Shown: piece after piece, positions 1-6,571 of the stretch
How the letters are laid out: each line of letters opens with the position of its first letter
Numbering within the stretch: the first letter of the stretch is position 1
Assembly (NCBI GenBank): GCA_023387135.1
Contig: JAEWIK010000243.1
Coordinates: 1 to 11,290 of the forward strand
Direction of reading: 5' to 3'
From: Actinomycetes bacterium
GTDB taxonomy: Bacteria; Actinomycetota; Actinomycetes; Propionibacteriales; Propionibacteriaceae
DNA length: 11,290 bases
The notes under the pieces: model-generated
Databases searched by the model: none
The model's input: only the letters and a program-made list of their open reading frames with translations
What the model was told of the DNA's origin: nothing
Position numbers and translations under genes: made by a program

Positions 1-437
<437 letters not shown>

Positions 438-495
438 TCGGTTCGACGCCCCAGCCCCTTGCCGGGCGGCCGGTCGTGACCAGGCGCCGGTCCTG

Positions 496-1278
496 CTAGC
501 CGTTGGGCTGGGCGCCGCCGTAGCGGCGGTCGCGCGTGACGTACAGCTCGACGGCGCGCCACAGGTCGCGCCTGTCGAAGTCGGGCCAGAGGGTGTCGAG
601 GAAGACGAGTTCGGCGTAGGCGGACTGCCAGAGCAGGAAGTTCGACGTCCGCTGCTCGCCGGAGGACCTCACGAACAGGTCCACGTCGGGGATCTCCGGT
701 TCGTCGAGGAACTTGCGGAACCGCTCCTCGGTGAGCCGGGACGGGTCGAGCTCCCCGCGCATCGCGGCCTCGGCTATCGCCCGGGCGGCATCGGTGATCT
801 CGGCCCTGCCGCCGTAGTTGACGCAGAACTGCAGGGTGAGGACGGAGTTGTCCTGGCTCTGCCGCTCGGCGTCCTGCAGTTCGTGGATGACCGACTTCCA
901 CAGCCTCGGCACCCTGCCCGCCCAGCGGATGCGGACGCCCATGGCGTCGAGCTGGTCGCGCCGGCGATGGATGACGTCGCGGTTGAAGCCCATCAGCCAG
1001 CGGACCTCGTCGGGGGAGCGACGCCACTTCTCGGTGGAGAACGCGTACGCCGACAGGTACTTGATGCCGAGCTCGATGGCCCCTTCGATCACGTCGAAGA
1101 GCGCGTCCTCGCCGCGGGCGTGCCCCTCGGTGCGGGGCAGCTTGCGGGCCTTCGCCCAGCGTCCGTTCCCGTCCATGACCAGGGCGACGTGCCTGGGCAG
1201 CAGGGCCGGATCGATGGCCGGCGGCCGGGCGCCCGACGGGTGTGGAGTCGGAGGACGGGGAACCTTGCGCGCTGCCAC
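496..1278 (-). CDS. uppS: Isoprenyl transferase (cis-polyprenyl diphosphate synthase, UppS family)
   Basis: This enzyme adds isopentenyl units in cis to an allylic diphosphate, making the polyprenyl diphosphate precursor of the cell-wall lipid carrier. The 260-residue protein has the family signatures: MDGNGRWA with the catalytic Asp (residue 36), GHxxG with His53, the AFSTEKW block (79-85), and the C-terminal [15 protein letters not shown] block (204-218), followed by AYAEL with the metal-binding Glu223. The SGEQRTSNF version and [10 protein letters not shown] resemble the mycobacterial decaprenyl diphosphate synthase Rv2361c, but chain length cannot be read from sequence. A proline-rich tail of about 28 residues precedes the core. 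The start is GTG. No ribosome binding site is visible, but TAGGCT sits exactly six bases upstream, favouring leaderless initiation here. It is divergent from hsp20 and upstream of argG. Confidence 0.95.
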   Translation of the reverse strand: MAARKVPRPPTPHPSGARPPAIDPALLPRHVALVMDGNGRWAKARKLPRTEGHARGEDALFDVIEGAIELGIKYLSAYAFSTEKWRRSPDEVRWLMGFNRDVIHRRRDQLDAMGVRIRWAGRVPRLWKSVIHELQDAERQSQDNSVLTLQFCVNYGGRAEITDAARAIAEAAMRGELDPSRLTEERFRKFLDEPEIPDVDLFVRSSGEQRTSNFLLWQSAYAELVFLDTLWPDFDRRDLWRAVELYVTRDRRYGGAQPNG

Positions 1279-1290
1279 GGGGGAAGCCTA
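1279..1290 (-). promoter_or_regulatory. Candidate leaderless promoter of uppS
   Basis: On the minus strand TAGGCT (1285-1290) is followed by TCCCCC and then the uppS GTG. There is no purine-rich ribosome binding site, so the hexamer at this spacing is the best explanation for the start. No -35 element is recognisable. Confidence 0.5.
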
Positions 1291-1368
1291 TCCGCTGTCG
1301 CTCGGGAGGCGGCCGGAGGCCCTCGAAACAGAGTTGAGTCTGACCCGCGCAACTCTTGATTCGCGTAC

Positions 1369-1394
1369 GGAATCGTTGCAGACTGGGAGCTGTT
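1369..1394 (+). promoter_or_regulatory. Candidate sigma-R/sigma-H-type promoter of hsp20
   Basis: GGAAT (1369-1373), an 18-base spacer and GTT (1392-1394) match the consensus GGAAT-N18-GTT described for Streptomyces sigma-R and, in similar form, mycobacterial SigH, which control thiol-oxidative and heat stress genes. Transcription would start near 1400, inside the CIRCE element, leaving a leader of about 45 bases. That is consistent with repression by HrcA. The match is seen in the sequence; recognition by such a sigma factor is inferred. Confidence 0.5.
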
Positions 1395-1419
1395 AGCACT
1401 CATGTAGTGAGAGTGCTAA
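1393..1419 (+). promoter_or_regulatory. CIRCE operator (HrcA binding site)
   Basis: TTAGCACTC (1393-1401), nine bases, then GAGTGCTAA (1411-1419) is a perfect copy of the CIRCE inverted repeat, the operator bound by the heat-shock repressor HrcA. It lies 25 bases upstream of the hsp20 start codon and overlaps the predicted transcription start. CIRCE usually controls groESL and, in some bacteria, dnaK, so its position before a small heat-shock gene is notable. Confidence 0.95.
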
Positions 1420-1444
1420 GGAACTACCGAAGGAGGAACTACTC

Positions 1445-1891
1445 ATGGCACTCACCTTTGATCCGTTCCGTGAGATGGATCGCTGGTTCTCCGATGTCGC
1501 CCGTGTCCCCGCAGCGGCAGGGATGCCGATGGACCTCTACCGCGAGGGCGAGGCCTTCATCGCGCGCATCGACCTGCCTGGAGTTGACCCGTCCTCGATC
1601 GACATCGACGTCGAGGACCGGACCCTCACCATCAGGGCCGAGCGTCGCACCCCCGCCGGCGAGGGCGAGCAGAAGTGGCTCGTCCACGAGCGCCCGACAG
1701 GGACCTTCGCCCGTCAACTGACCCTCGGACAGGGAGTCGCGCTGGACCAGATCCACGCCGACTACTCAGACGGTGTGCTCAGCCTGATCATCCCGGTCGC
1801 CGAAGAGGCGAAGCCGCGGAAGATCACCGTCGGACACACCGGCAGCCCGACAGCCATCGAGGGCAGGGTCGAGTCCGAAGCAGCGATCTGA
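1445..1891 (+). CDS. hsp20: Hsp20/alpha-crystallin family small heat-shock protein
   Basis: This is an ATP-independent holdase chaperone that binds unfolding proteins under stress and forms oligomers in the cytoplasm. The 148-residue product has a short N-terminal arm (about 1-28), an alpha-crystallin domain (about 29-127) and a short tail. The domain ends with the hallmark GVLSLIIPVAE motif (about 113-123). The tail carries ITV, a likely version of the I-x-I/V anchor used for oligomer assembly. The ATG has a strong ribosome binding site, AGGAGG at 1431-1436, eight bases upstream. A perfect CIRCE element and a GGAAT-N18-GTT promoter motif lie directly upstream, so control by HrcA and by a sigma-R/sigma-H-type factor is expected. 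It is divergent from uppS, and a hairpin follows its stop codon. It resembles the actinobacterial Hsp18 group. Confidence 0.95.
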   Translation: MALTFDPFREMDRWFSDVARVPAAAGMPMDLYREGEAFIARIDLPGVDPSSIDIDVEDRTLTIRAERRTPAGEGEQKWLVHERPTGTFARQLTLGQGVALDQIHADYSDGVLSLIIPVAEEAKPRKITVGHTGSPTAIEGRVESEAAI

Positions 1892-1892
1892 C

Positions 1893-1938
1893 CCCACGAC
1901 ACCGGCGCCGCGACCCTCAGGGCCGCGGCGCTCGTGGG
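1893..1938. terminator. Large GC-rich hairpin between convergent hsp20 and aldo/keto reductase genes
   Basis: CCCACGA (1893-1899) pairs with TCGTGGG (1932-1938), and GCGCCGCG (1905-1912) pairs with CGCGGCGC (1924-1931), leaving a five-base bulge on the left side. CCC and GGG inside the loop can pair as well. The structure fills the space between two converging stop codons and could terminate transcription in both directions. No T-run follows, as is common for actinobacterial terminators. Confidence 0.6.
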
Positions 1939-1949
1939 TCGTCAGGGAG

Positions 1950-2882
1950 TCACAGTCCCGCGGACGCCCGGCTGAGCTTGTTGAGCTGCCCGCGGGTGAG
2001 CTTGAGCTGCAGCGAGGCGAGCAGGGGAGGCAGTTGGTCGACGTCGCTCACGCTGGCGATCGGCGCCACCACCCCGGGCTGCTTCGCGAGCCAGGCCAGC
2101 GCCACCGTCGCCGGCTCCGCGCCCAGCTCTTCTGCCACCGACACCAGGACGTCGAGCACCGTGAAGCTCTCGGGAGTCGCGAAGCTCTTCACTCGCGCCG
2201 CCCGGTTGCCGTGGATGAGCTCGTCGCGGGCGTACTTGCCGGTGAGGAAGCCCGCGGCCAGGCCGTAATAGGGGACGATCGCCAGGTGGTGCTCGGCGGC
2301 GAGCGCCGCGAGGCCGTTCTCGACCTCCGCCCGGTGGATCAGGTTGTAGTGCGGCTGCAGCGCGACCGGCAGGGCGAGACCCTCCTTGGTCGCGACCTCG
2401 ATCACCTCCGCCACCCGCTCGGCGCTGAAGTTCGAGAGCCCGTAGTGGCGGATGGCGCCCTGCTTGATCATGCCGTCGAAGGCGCCCAGCCATTCGGCGG
2501 TGGGCACGTGCGGGTCGTCGTCGTGAGCGAAGTAGAGGTCGATGGTCTCCACACCGAGCCGGCGGCGGGAGCCGTCCAGGCAGATCCGGAGGTTCGCGGG
2601 ACGCAGGCCGCGGTGGATCGGGTGTTTGCCGACCTTGGTGGCGATGACCAGGCCGTCGCGGCTGCCGCGGTGCCTCAGCCAGGCGCCGATGGCGCTCTCC
2701 GACTCGCCGCCGGGATGTCCCGGCACCCACGCGGAGTAGGAGTCGGCGGTGTCGATGAAGTTGCCGCCACCGTCACAGAAGCCATCGAGGATGCGTTCGG
2801 ACATGGCTGTGTCGGCGGTCCAGCCGAAGACATTTCCGCCCAGGCACAGGGGTGACACTCTCAACGTCGAGATGCGTTCCAT
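1950..2882 (-). CDS. Aldo/keto reductase
   Basis: This is an NAD(P)H-dependent oxidoreductase with a TIM-barrel fold, acting on aldehydes, ketones or sugars; the substrate cannot be told from sequence. The 310-residue protein has the family's catalytic tetrad: Asp44 in NFIDTADSY, Tyr49, Lys83 in IATK and His120 in YFAHDDDP. The YGLSNFS motif is at about 147-153, and the C-terminal IASVS segment fits the cofactor phosphate-binding region. Two in-frame ATGs exist, at 2888 and 2882. I prefer 2882 because the family usually starts just before the first beta strand and because TAGGGT ends six bases upstream of it. The gene follows the SIMPL-domain gene by a few bases, so the two are probably co-transcribed, with a possible extra promoter for this gene. 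Confidence 0.9.
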   Translation of the reverse strand: MERISTLRVSPLCLGGNVFGWTADTAMSERILDGFCDGGGNFIDTADSYSAWVPGHPGGESESAIGAWLRHRGSRDGLVIATKVGKHPIHRGLRPANLRICLDGSRRRLGVETIDLYFAHDDDPHVPTAEWLGAFDGMIKQGAIRHYGLSNFSAERVAEVIEVATKEGLALPVALQPHYNLIHRAEVENGLAALAAEHHLAIVPYYGLAAGFLTGKYARDELIHGNRAARVKSFATPESFTVLDVLVSVAEELGAEPATVALAWLAKQPGVVAPIASVSDVDQLPPLLASLQLKLTRGQLNKLSRASAGL

Positions 2883-2894
2883 GCACATACCCTA
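2883..2894 (-). promoter_or_regulatory. Possible internal leaderless promoter of the aldo/keto reductase gene
   Basis: On the minus strand TAGGGT (2889-2894) is followed by six bases and then the ATG at 2882. The TAG is also the stop codon of the SIMPL-domain gene, so the match may be partly fortuitous. No -35 element is evident. Confidence 0.3.
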
Positions 2895-3518
2895 TGAGCC
2901 GAGCTCGAAGTCCACCGTGAGATGCACGAAGAGTTCCTGCGTTGCGTTGAATTCGACCCCCGGATCGACGGGTGCCGACTTCGCCGAGCGTGCTCCCAGC
3001 AGCATCGCGTCGGTCGCCTCGAACGACATGCGCGGGCTCGGCACGTTCCACGAGTCGCTGATGAGCGAGATGCCGGTGATGCTCGACCCCGCCGCGGCGG
3101 CGACGGCGTCCGCCTTGCGCCTGGCCTTCGTGAACGCGGCGGCGGTCGCGGGGATGCTCGCCTCGAACGAGTCGAACACCCACTCCAGCTCGCTGAGGGT
3201 GAGGTCGGGCCTGTCGGCGAGGACTCCGAGCGCCGCGGGGAGCTCGTCGGCGCCGACGGCGATCACGAGGGAGAACTCGACCTGCTGGTTCTTCCCCAGG
3301 ACGCCGCTGTGCGACTGCAGCGTGACGCCCTGCACCTCGACGGCGTCCTCCCCGATCCCGACGGCGCCGAGCGCCAGCACGAGGTCGCGCACCTCCGCCG
3401 CCTTCTTCGCCGCGGCGTTGCCGAACAGGGCCGACGAGCCCTTGACCCGCGCGTGCAGGCGCGCGGAGCCGGCGGTGATGCGCACCGAGTCGTCGATGGT
3501 GATGCGGAGGATTCCCAT
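2892..3518 (-). CDS. SIMPL domain-containing protein (DUF541, YggE-like)
   Basis: The SIMPL (DUF541) family includes E. coli YggE, linked to lowering oxidative stress, and a mammalian adaptor; the biochemical role is not settled. The 208-residue product fits the fold order: a first strand with ITIDDSVRITAGSARLHARV (7-26), a helix rich in Ala and Lys (about 34-50), a GVTLQSHSGV segment (64-73), and the typical helix FTKARRKADAVAAAAG (129-144) followed by ISLISDSW. There is no signal peptide, whereas many relatives are exported, so a cytoplasmic location is likely. An alternative GTG start lies at 3524. I chose the ATG at 3518 because TAGTCT sits exactly six bases upstream and no ribosome binding site supports the GTG. 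It is divergent from the UPF0303 gene and just upstream of the aldo/keto reductase. Confidence 0.8.
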   Translation of the reverse strand: MGILRITIDDSVRITAGSARLHARVKGSSALFGNAAAKKAAEVRDLVLALGAVGIGEDAVEVQGVTLQSHSGVLGKNQQVEFSLVIAVGADELPAALGVLADRPDLTLSELEWVFDSFEASIPATAAAFTKARRKADAVAAAAGSSITGISLISDSWNVPSPRMSFEATDAMLLGARSAKSAPVDPGVEFNATQELFVHLTVDFELGS

Positions 3519-3530
3519 CGGCACAGACTA
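3519..3530 (-). promoter_or_regulatory. Candidate leaderless promoter of the SIMPL-domain gene
   Basis: On the minus strand TAGTCT (3525-3530) is followed by six bases (which contain the alternative GTG) and then the ATG at 3518. This spacing is the main evidence for choosing the ATG. No good -35 element is seen. Confidence 0.45.
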
Positions 3531-3553
3531 GAGGGGAGCCGCGCAGGACGACA

Positions 3554-3588
3554 GCGACAAGGACCGCCAAAAGTGCCACGATGCGCTC
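3554..3588 (+). promoter_or_regulatory. Candidate leaderless promoter of the UPF0303 gene
   Basis: GCGACA (3554-3559) and CACGAT (3577-3582) are separated by 17 bases and resemble -35 and -10 elements of the housekeeping sigma factor. Six bases separate the second hexamer from the ATG at 3589. No ribosome binding site precedes that ATG. Confidence 0.45.
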
Positions 3589-4062
3589 ATGACCAACGAT
3601 CTTCCCGAACTCATCGCTGCCCTCGAAGCCGAGAACCGCGACCTGGTGCTGGCGAACTTCACCCCCGACGACGCCTGGCGGCTGGGCTGCCGCATCCGCG
3701 AGCTCGCCGTAGAGCGCGCGCTGCCGGTGGCGATCGACATCTGGCGCGGGGAGCAGCAACTCTTCCACGCAGCACTCGACGGCAGCTCGGCCGACAACGA
3801 TTCGTGGCTGCGCCGCAAGGCGGCCGTCGTGCGCCGCTTCGACGCGGCGTCACTCCTCGTCGGTTACAGGTTCCAGGCCAGGGGCCAGGAGTTCAACGCC
3901 CAGACCCAGTTGCCCTTCCAGGAGTTCGCCGCCCACGGCGGCGCCGTCCCCGTCCGCGTCCGCGGGGTGGGACTCGTCGGCACCGCCGCGGTCTCCGGAC
4001 TCGCGGGCTCCGAGGACCACGCGCTCGTGGTCGAGGCCCTCACCGAGCTCGCGAGTTCCTAG
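3589..4062 (+). CDS. UPF0303 / heme-degrading-domain (HbpS-like) family protein
   Basis: The 157-residue product matches the UPF0303 family, placed in the broader GlcG/HbpS fold. The family is often labelled heme-degrading by domain similarity alone, and its true role is unproven. Recognisable blocks are LPVAIDIW (45-52), LFHAAL (58-63), NDSWLRRKAAVVRRF (70-84), AAHGGAVPVRV (114-124), GVGLVGTAAVSGL (126-138) and EDHALVVEAL (142-151), in the usual order and at about the usual length. There is no signal peptide, so it is cytoplasmic. The ATG lacks a ribosome binding site but has a promoter-like GCGACA-N17-CACGAT ending six bases upstream, suggesting a leaderless message. It diverges from the SIMPL-domain gene and converges on the FGGY kinase gene with seven bases between the stop codons. 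Confidence 0.85.
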   Translation: MTNDLPELIAALEAENRDLVLANFTPDDAWRLGCRIRELAVERALPVAIDIWRGEQQLFHAALDGSSADNDSWLRRKAAVVRRFDAASLLVGYRFQARGQEFNAQTQLPFQEFAAHGGAVPVRVRGVGLVGTAAVSGLAGSEDHALVVEALTELASS

Positions 4063-4069
4063 GGGCCAT

Positions 4070-5683
4070 CTAGAGGTTCTCGACGGCGGCGCGCTCGACT
4101 GCCAGCCCGGCCGTGTAGCGCCGCATGAAGCTCTCGAAGCCAGCGACGTCGGCGGGGTCGGGGTCCACCGACTCCAGCCCCGCCTTCGCGAAGACCTCGG
4201 CGGCGAGGAACTCGCCCAGGCTCTGTCCGGGCTCGCCGTCCTTCATGAAGGCGGCCAGCACGGCGATGCCCCAGGCGCCGCCCTCCCCGGCGATCTCGCC
4301 CACGCTGACGGGTGCGTCGATCGCGGCGGCGAGGAACCGCTGGGCGACGCCCTTGGTCTTGAACAGCCCGCCGTGGGCGAACATCGTGTCGAGCCTGACG
4401 CCCTCGTCCTGCAGCAGCACGTCCATGCCGATCCGCAGGCTCGCGAGCGAGGCGAACAGGTGGGAGCGCATGAAGTTGGCGAGGGTGAACGCGCTGTCGG
4501 GGGTCCTCACGAACAGCGGGCGGCCCTCCTCGAAGCCCGTGATGTGCTCGCCCGACAGGTAGTTGTACGCCAGCAGGCCGCCGGCGTCCGGCTCACCCGC
4601 GAGGGCCGACCGGAAGAGGGTCTCGAACACCGCCGAGCTGTCGGCGGGAGTCCCCAGCGCCGTGGCGAACTCGCCGAACAGCCCGGCCCACGAGTTGAGC
4701 TCGCTGGCGCCGTTGTTGCAGTGGACCATCGCCACGAGGTCGCCCGCGGGGGTCGTGACGAGGTCGAGTTCGGAGTGCTGCCGCGCCAGCTCGTGTTCGA
4801 GCACGACCATGGCGAAGATCGACGTGCCGGCGCTCACGTTGCCGGTGCGCTGTGCGACGGAGTTGGTGGCGACCATGCCGGTGCCCGCGTCACCCTCCGG
4901 CGGGCACAGCGGGATGCCCGGCTGCAGCGCGCCTGTCGGATCGAGCAGCGTGGCGCCCTCGGGGGTGAGGCGTCCGGCCGTCTCGCCGGCGGTCTCGACG
5001 GTGGGCAGCAGGTCGGCCAGCTTCCAGCCGAGGCCCTTCCCTGCGACCAGGTCGTCGAACTGGGCGAGCATGGCGGAGTTGTAGTCGCCGGTGGCGATGT
5101 CGATGGGGAACATGCCTGACGCGTCGCCCACCCCGAGCACGCGTTCGCCGGTCAGGCGCCAGTGGACGTAGCCGGCGAGGGTGGTGAGGTGCGCGATCGA
5201 GGCCACGTGCTGTTCGCCGTTGAGGATCGCCTGGTAGAGGTGCGCGATGCTCCAGCGCTGCGGGATGTTGTGCCCGAACAGGGAGGAGAGCTCGCCGGCG
5301 GCCTGGCCGGTGATCGTGTTGCGCCAGGTGCGGAAGGGGACGAGCAGCTCGCCGGACGCGTCGAAGGCGAGGTAGCCGTGCATCATCGCCGACACCCCGA
5401 GCGCCCCGACGCTCGCGAGCTCGACGCCGTACTTCTCACGCACGTCCGCGACCAGCGAGGCGTAGCACGCCTGCATGCCCTCCCAGACCGCCTCGAGGGA
5501 GTAGGTCCAGATCCTGTCGACGAACTGGTTGTCCCAGTCGTGGCTCCCGGTGGCCAACGGGGCAGCGTCGGGCCCGACGAGGACCGCCTTGATGCGGGTG
5601 GAACCGAGTTCGATGCCGAGCGCTGTCGCGCCCTCCTCGATGGCGGCGCGGGCACTGGTCTGAGTGGGGCTGGCGGTCATCAT
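4070..5683 (-). CDS. FGGY-family carbohydrate kinase (probable pentulose kinase, ribulokinase- or xylulokinase-like)
   Basis: FGGY kinases phosphorylate sugars or polyols with ATP. The 537-residue protein has the N-terminal phosphate-binding strand [10 protein letters not shown] (23-32), a substrate-lobe region with MMHGYL (100-105) and FRTWRNTIT (117-125), the catalytic-Asp motif GDAGTGM (264-270), the GTS of the second phosphate loop (286-288) and HGGLFKTKG (437-445). The layout resembles the COG1070 branch that includes the clostridial ribulokinase AraK, so L-ribulose or another pentulose is a reasonable guess, not a firm call. I chose the ATG at 5683 because GAGGAAGGA lies directly upstream; a second ATG follows at once. 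The frame stays open for 28 more codons, but these would encode the ribosome binding site itself. No isomerase, epimerase, transporter or regulator lies beside it. It is divergent from recO. Confidence 0.85.
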   Translation of the reverse strand: MMTASPTQTSARAAIEEGATALGIELGSTRIKAVLVGPDAAPLATGSHDWDNQFVDRIWTYSLEAVWEGMQACYASLVADVREKYGVELASVGALGVSAMMHGYLAFDASGELLVPFRTWRNTITGQAAGELSSLFGHNIPQRWSIAHLYQAILNGEQHVASIAHLTTLAGYVHWRLTGERVLGVGDASGMFPIDIATGDYNSAMLAQFDDLVAGKGLGWKLADLLPTVETAGETAGRLTPEGATLLDPTGALQPGIPLCPPEGDAGTGMVATNSVAQRTGNVSAGTSIFAMVVLEHELARQHSELDLVTTPAGDLVAMVHCNNGASELNSWAGLFGEFATALGTPADSSAVFETLFRSALAGEPDAGGLLAYNYLSGEHITGFEEGRPLFVRTPDSAFTLANFMRSHLFASLASLRIGMDVLLQDEGVRLDTMFAHGGLFKTKGVAQRFLAAAIDAPVSVGEIAGEGGAWGIAVLAAFMKDGEPGQSLGEFLAAEVFAKAGLESVDPDPADVAGFESFMRRYTAGLAVERAAVENL

Positions 5684-5711
5684 TGATCCTTCCTCGTCGC
5701 TCCTCGACGGC

Positions 5712-5717
5712 ATCCTA
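5712..5717 (-). promoter_or_regulatory. Candidate -10 element of the FGGY kinase gene
   Basis: TAGGAT on the minus strand would place the transcription start near 5705 and give a leader of about 22 bases carrying the GAGGAAGGA ribosome binding site. It is the same hexamer as at argG. No convincing -35 element is seen. Confidence 0.4.
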
Positions 5718-5800
5718 CGCATCCCCGGGACGTCGCGCGCGCCGCCCGGGACCCCGCCCGCCACCACGCCGCCGGGGCTCCCGGAAACGCTGGGATCGAC

Positions 5801-5816
5801 GAGGGAGAATGGTCGA
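5801..5816 (+). promoter_or_regulatory. Start region of recO: ribosome binding site and -10-like hexamer
   Basis: GAGGGAG (5801-5807) is a plausible ribosome binding site nine bases before the GTG at 5817. GAGAAT (5805-5810) matches five of six -10 positions and ends six bases before the GTG, so leaderless initiation is also possible. Either reading supports the GTG at 5817. Confidence 0.4.
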
Positions 5817-6557
5817 GTGCCGACCTATCGCGATGAGGCGGTCGTGCTTCGTACCCACAAGCTGGGGGAGGCCGACCGGATCATCACCATGCTGTCGCGG
5901 CAGCACGGAAAGGTCAGGGCGGTCGCGCGGGGAGTCCGGCGCACGTCCTCGAAGTTCGGCGCGCGGCTGGAGCCCTTCACCCACGTCGACCTGCAGTTCG
6001 CGACCGGCAGGTCGCTGGACGTCATCACCCAGGCAGTGACCCTCCACCCGTACTCGGAACCCCTCAGCCACGACTACGAACGCTTCACGACAGGGCAGGT
6101 GATCATCGAGACCGCCGACAGGCTGGTCACCGAGGAAGGCGAGCCCGCCCTGCAGCAGTACCAGCTGCTGCTGGGGGCGCTGCACGCGCTGACGGGCGGC
6201 ACGGCGGACGGCCCCCGGCCCGGCGTGATGGTCATGGATTCCTACCTGTTGCGGGCGGTGGCGCTGGCCGGCTACGCGCCGAGCCTCGACGACTGCGCGC
6301 GGTGCGGGGCGCCGGGGCCCCACGAGGCGTTCTCACCCGCCATGGGTGGCATGGTGTGCAGGTCCTGCCGTCCGCCGGGCTCGACGCACCCCGCGCCCGA
6401 GACTGTCGGCTATCTCGCGGCGCTGCTCACCGGCGACTGGGAGGCGACCCGCGGGGTCGAGCCCGTCACCGAACGCCAGGGGAGCGGCCTGGTCGCGGCG
6501 TTCGTCGCGTGGCACCTCGACCGCGGCCTGCGATCCCTGACCCACGTCGAGCGCTGA
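5817..6557 (+). CDS. recO: DNA repair protein RecO
   Basis: RecO acts in the RecFOR pathway: it binds single-stranded DNA with RecR and helps load RecA at gaps. The 246-residue protein opens with the OB-fold segment [20 protein letters not shown] (2-21), typical of actinobacterial RecO, followed by [22 protein letters not shown] (about 33-54). A helical core follows, and then a zinc finger with Cys160, Cys163, Cys181 and Cys184 in two C-x2-C pairs. The GTG at 5817 is chosen because family homology starts there and GAGGGAG precedes it. The frame is open further upstream, but that part shows no family similarity and would overlap the kinase start. It is divergent from the kinase gene and converges on nhaA with ten bases between stop codons. 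Confidence 0.93.
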   Translation: MPTYRDEAVVLRTHKLGEADRIITMLSRQHGKVRAVARGVRRTSSKFGARLEPFTHVDLQFATGRSLDVITQAVTLHPYSEPLSHDYERFTTGQVIIETADRLVTEEGEPALQQYQLLLGALHALTGGTADGPRPGVMVMDSYLLRAVALAGYAPSLDDCARCGAPGPHEAFSPAMGGMVCRSCRPPGSTHPAPETVGYLAALLTGDWEATRGVEPVTERQGSGLVAAFVAWHLDRGLRSLTHVER

Positions 6558-6571
6558 CGCCCGCGCGTCAG
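6554..6571. terminator. Perfect inverted repeat spanning the recO and nhaA stop codons
   Basis: CTGACGC (6554-6560), a CCGC loop and GCGTCAG (6565-6571) form a seven-base-pair hairpin. Each arm contains the TGA stop of one of the two converging genes. It could be a compact bidirectional terminator; no T-run follows on either side. Confidence 0.45.

Noticed and set aside
1334..1384. Housekeeping promoter for hsp20 using TTGAGT or TTGATT as -35
   Set aside because: No acceptable -10 hexamer occurs 16-18 bases downstream of either; the GGAAT-N18-GTT match is better.
4051..4085. Hairpin between the converging UPF0303 and FGGY kinase stop codons
   Set aside because: CTAG on both sides of a seven-base loop pairs, but further pairing is poor, so it is not supported as a terminator.
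5684..5767. N-terminal extension of the FGGY kinase frame
   Set aside because: It would translate the ribosome binding site and -10 region, and family similarity begins after 5683.
5664..5816. N-terminal extension of the recO frame
   Set aside because: It is Pro/Gly-rich, without RecO similarity, and overlaps the divergent kinase start; the GTG at 5817 fits the family start and the upstream signals.
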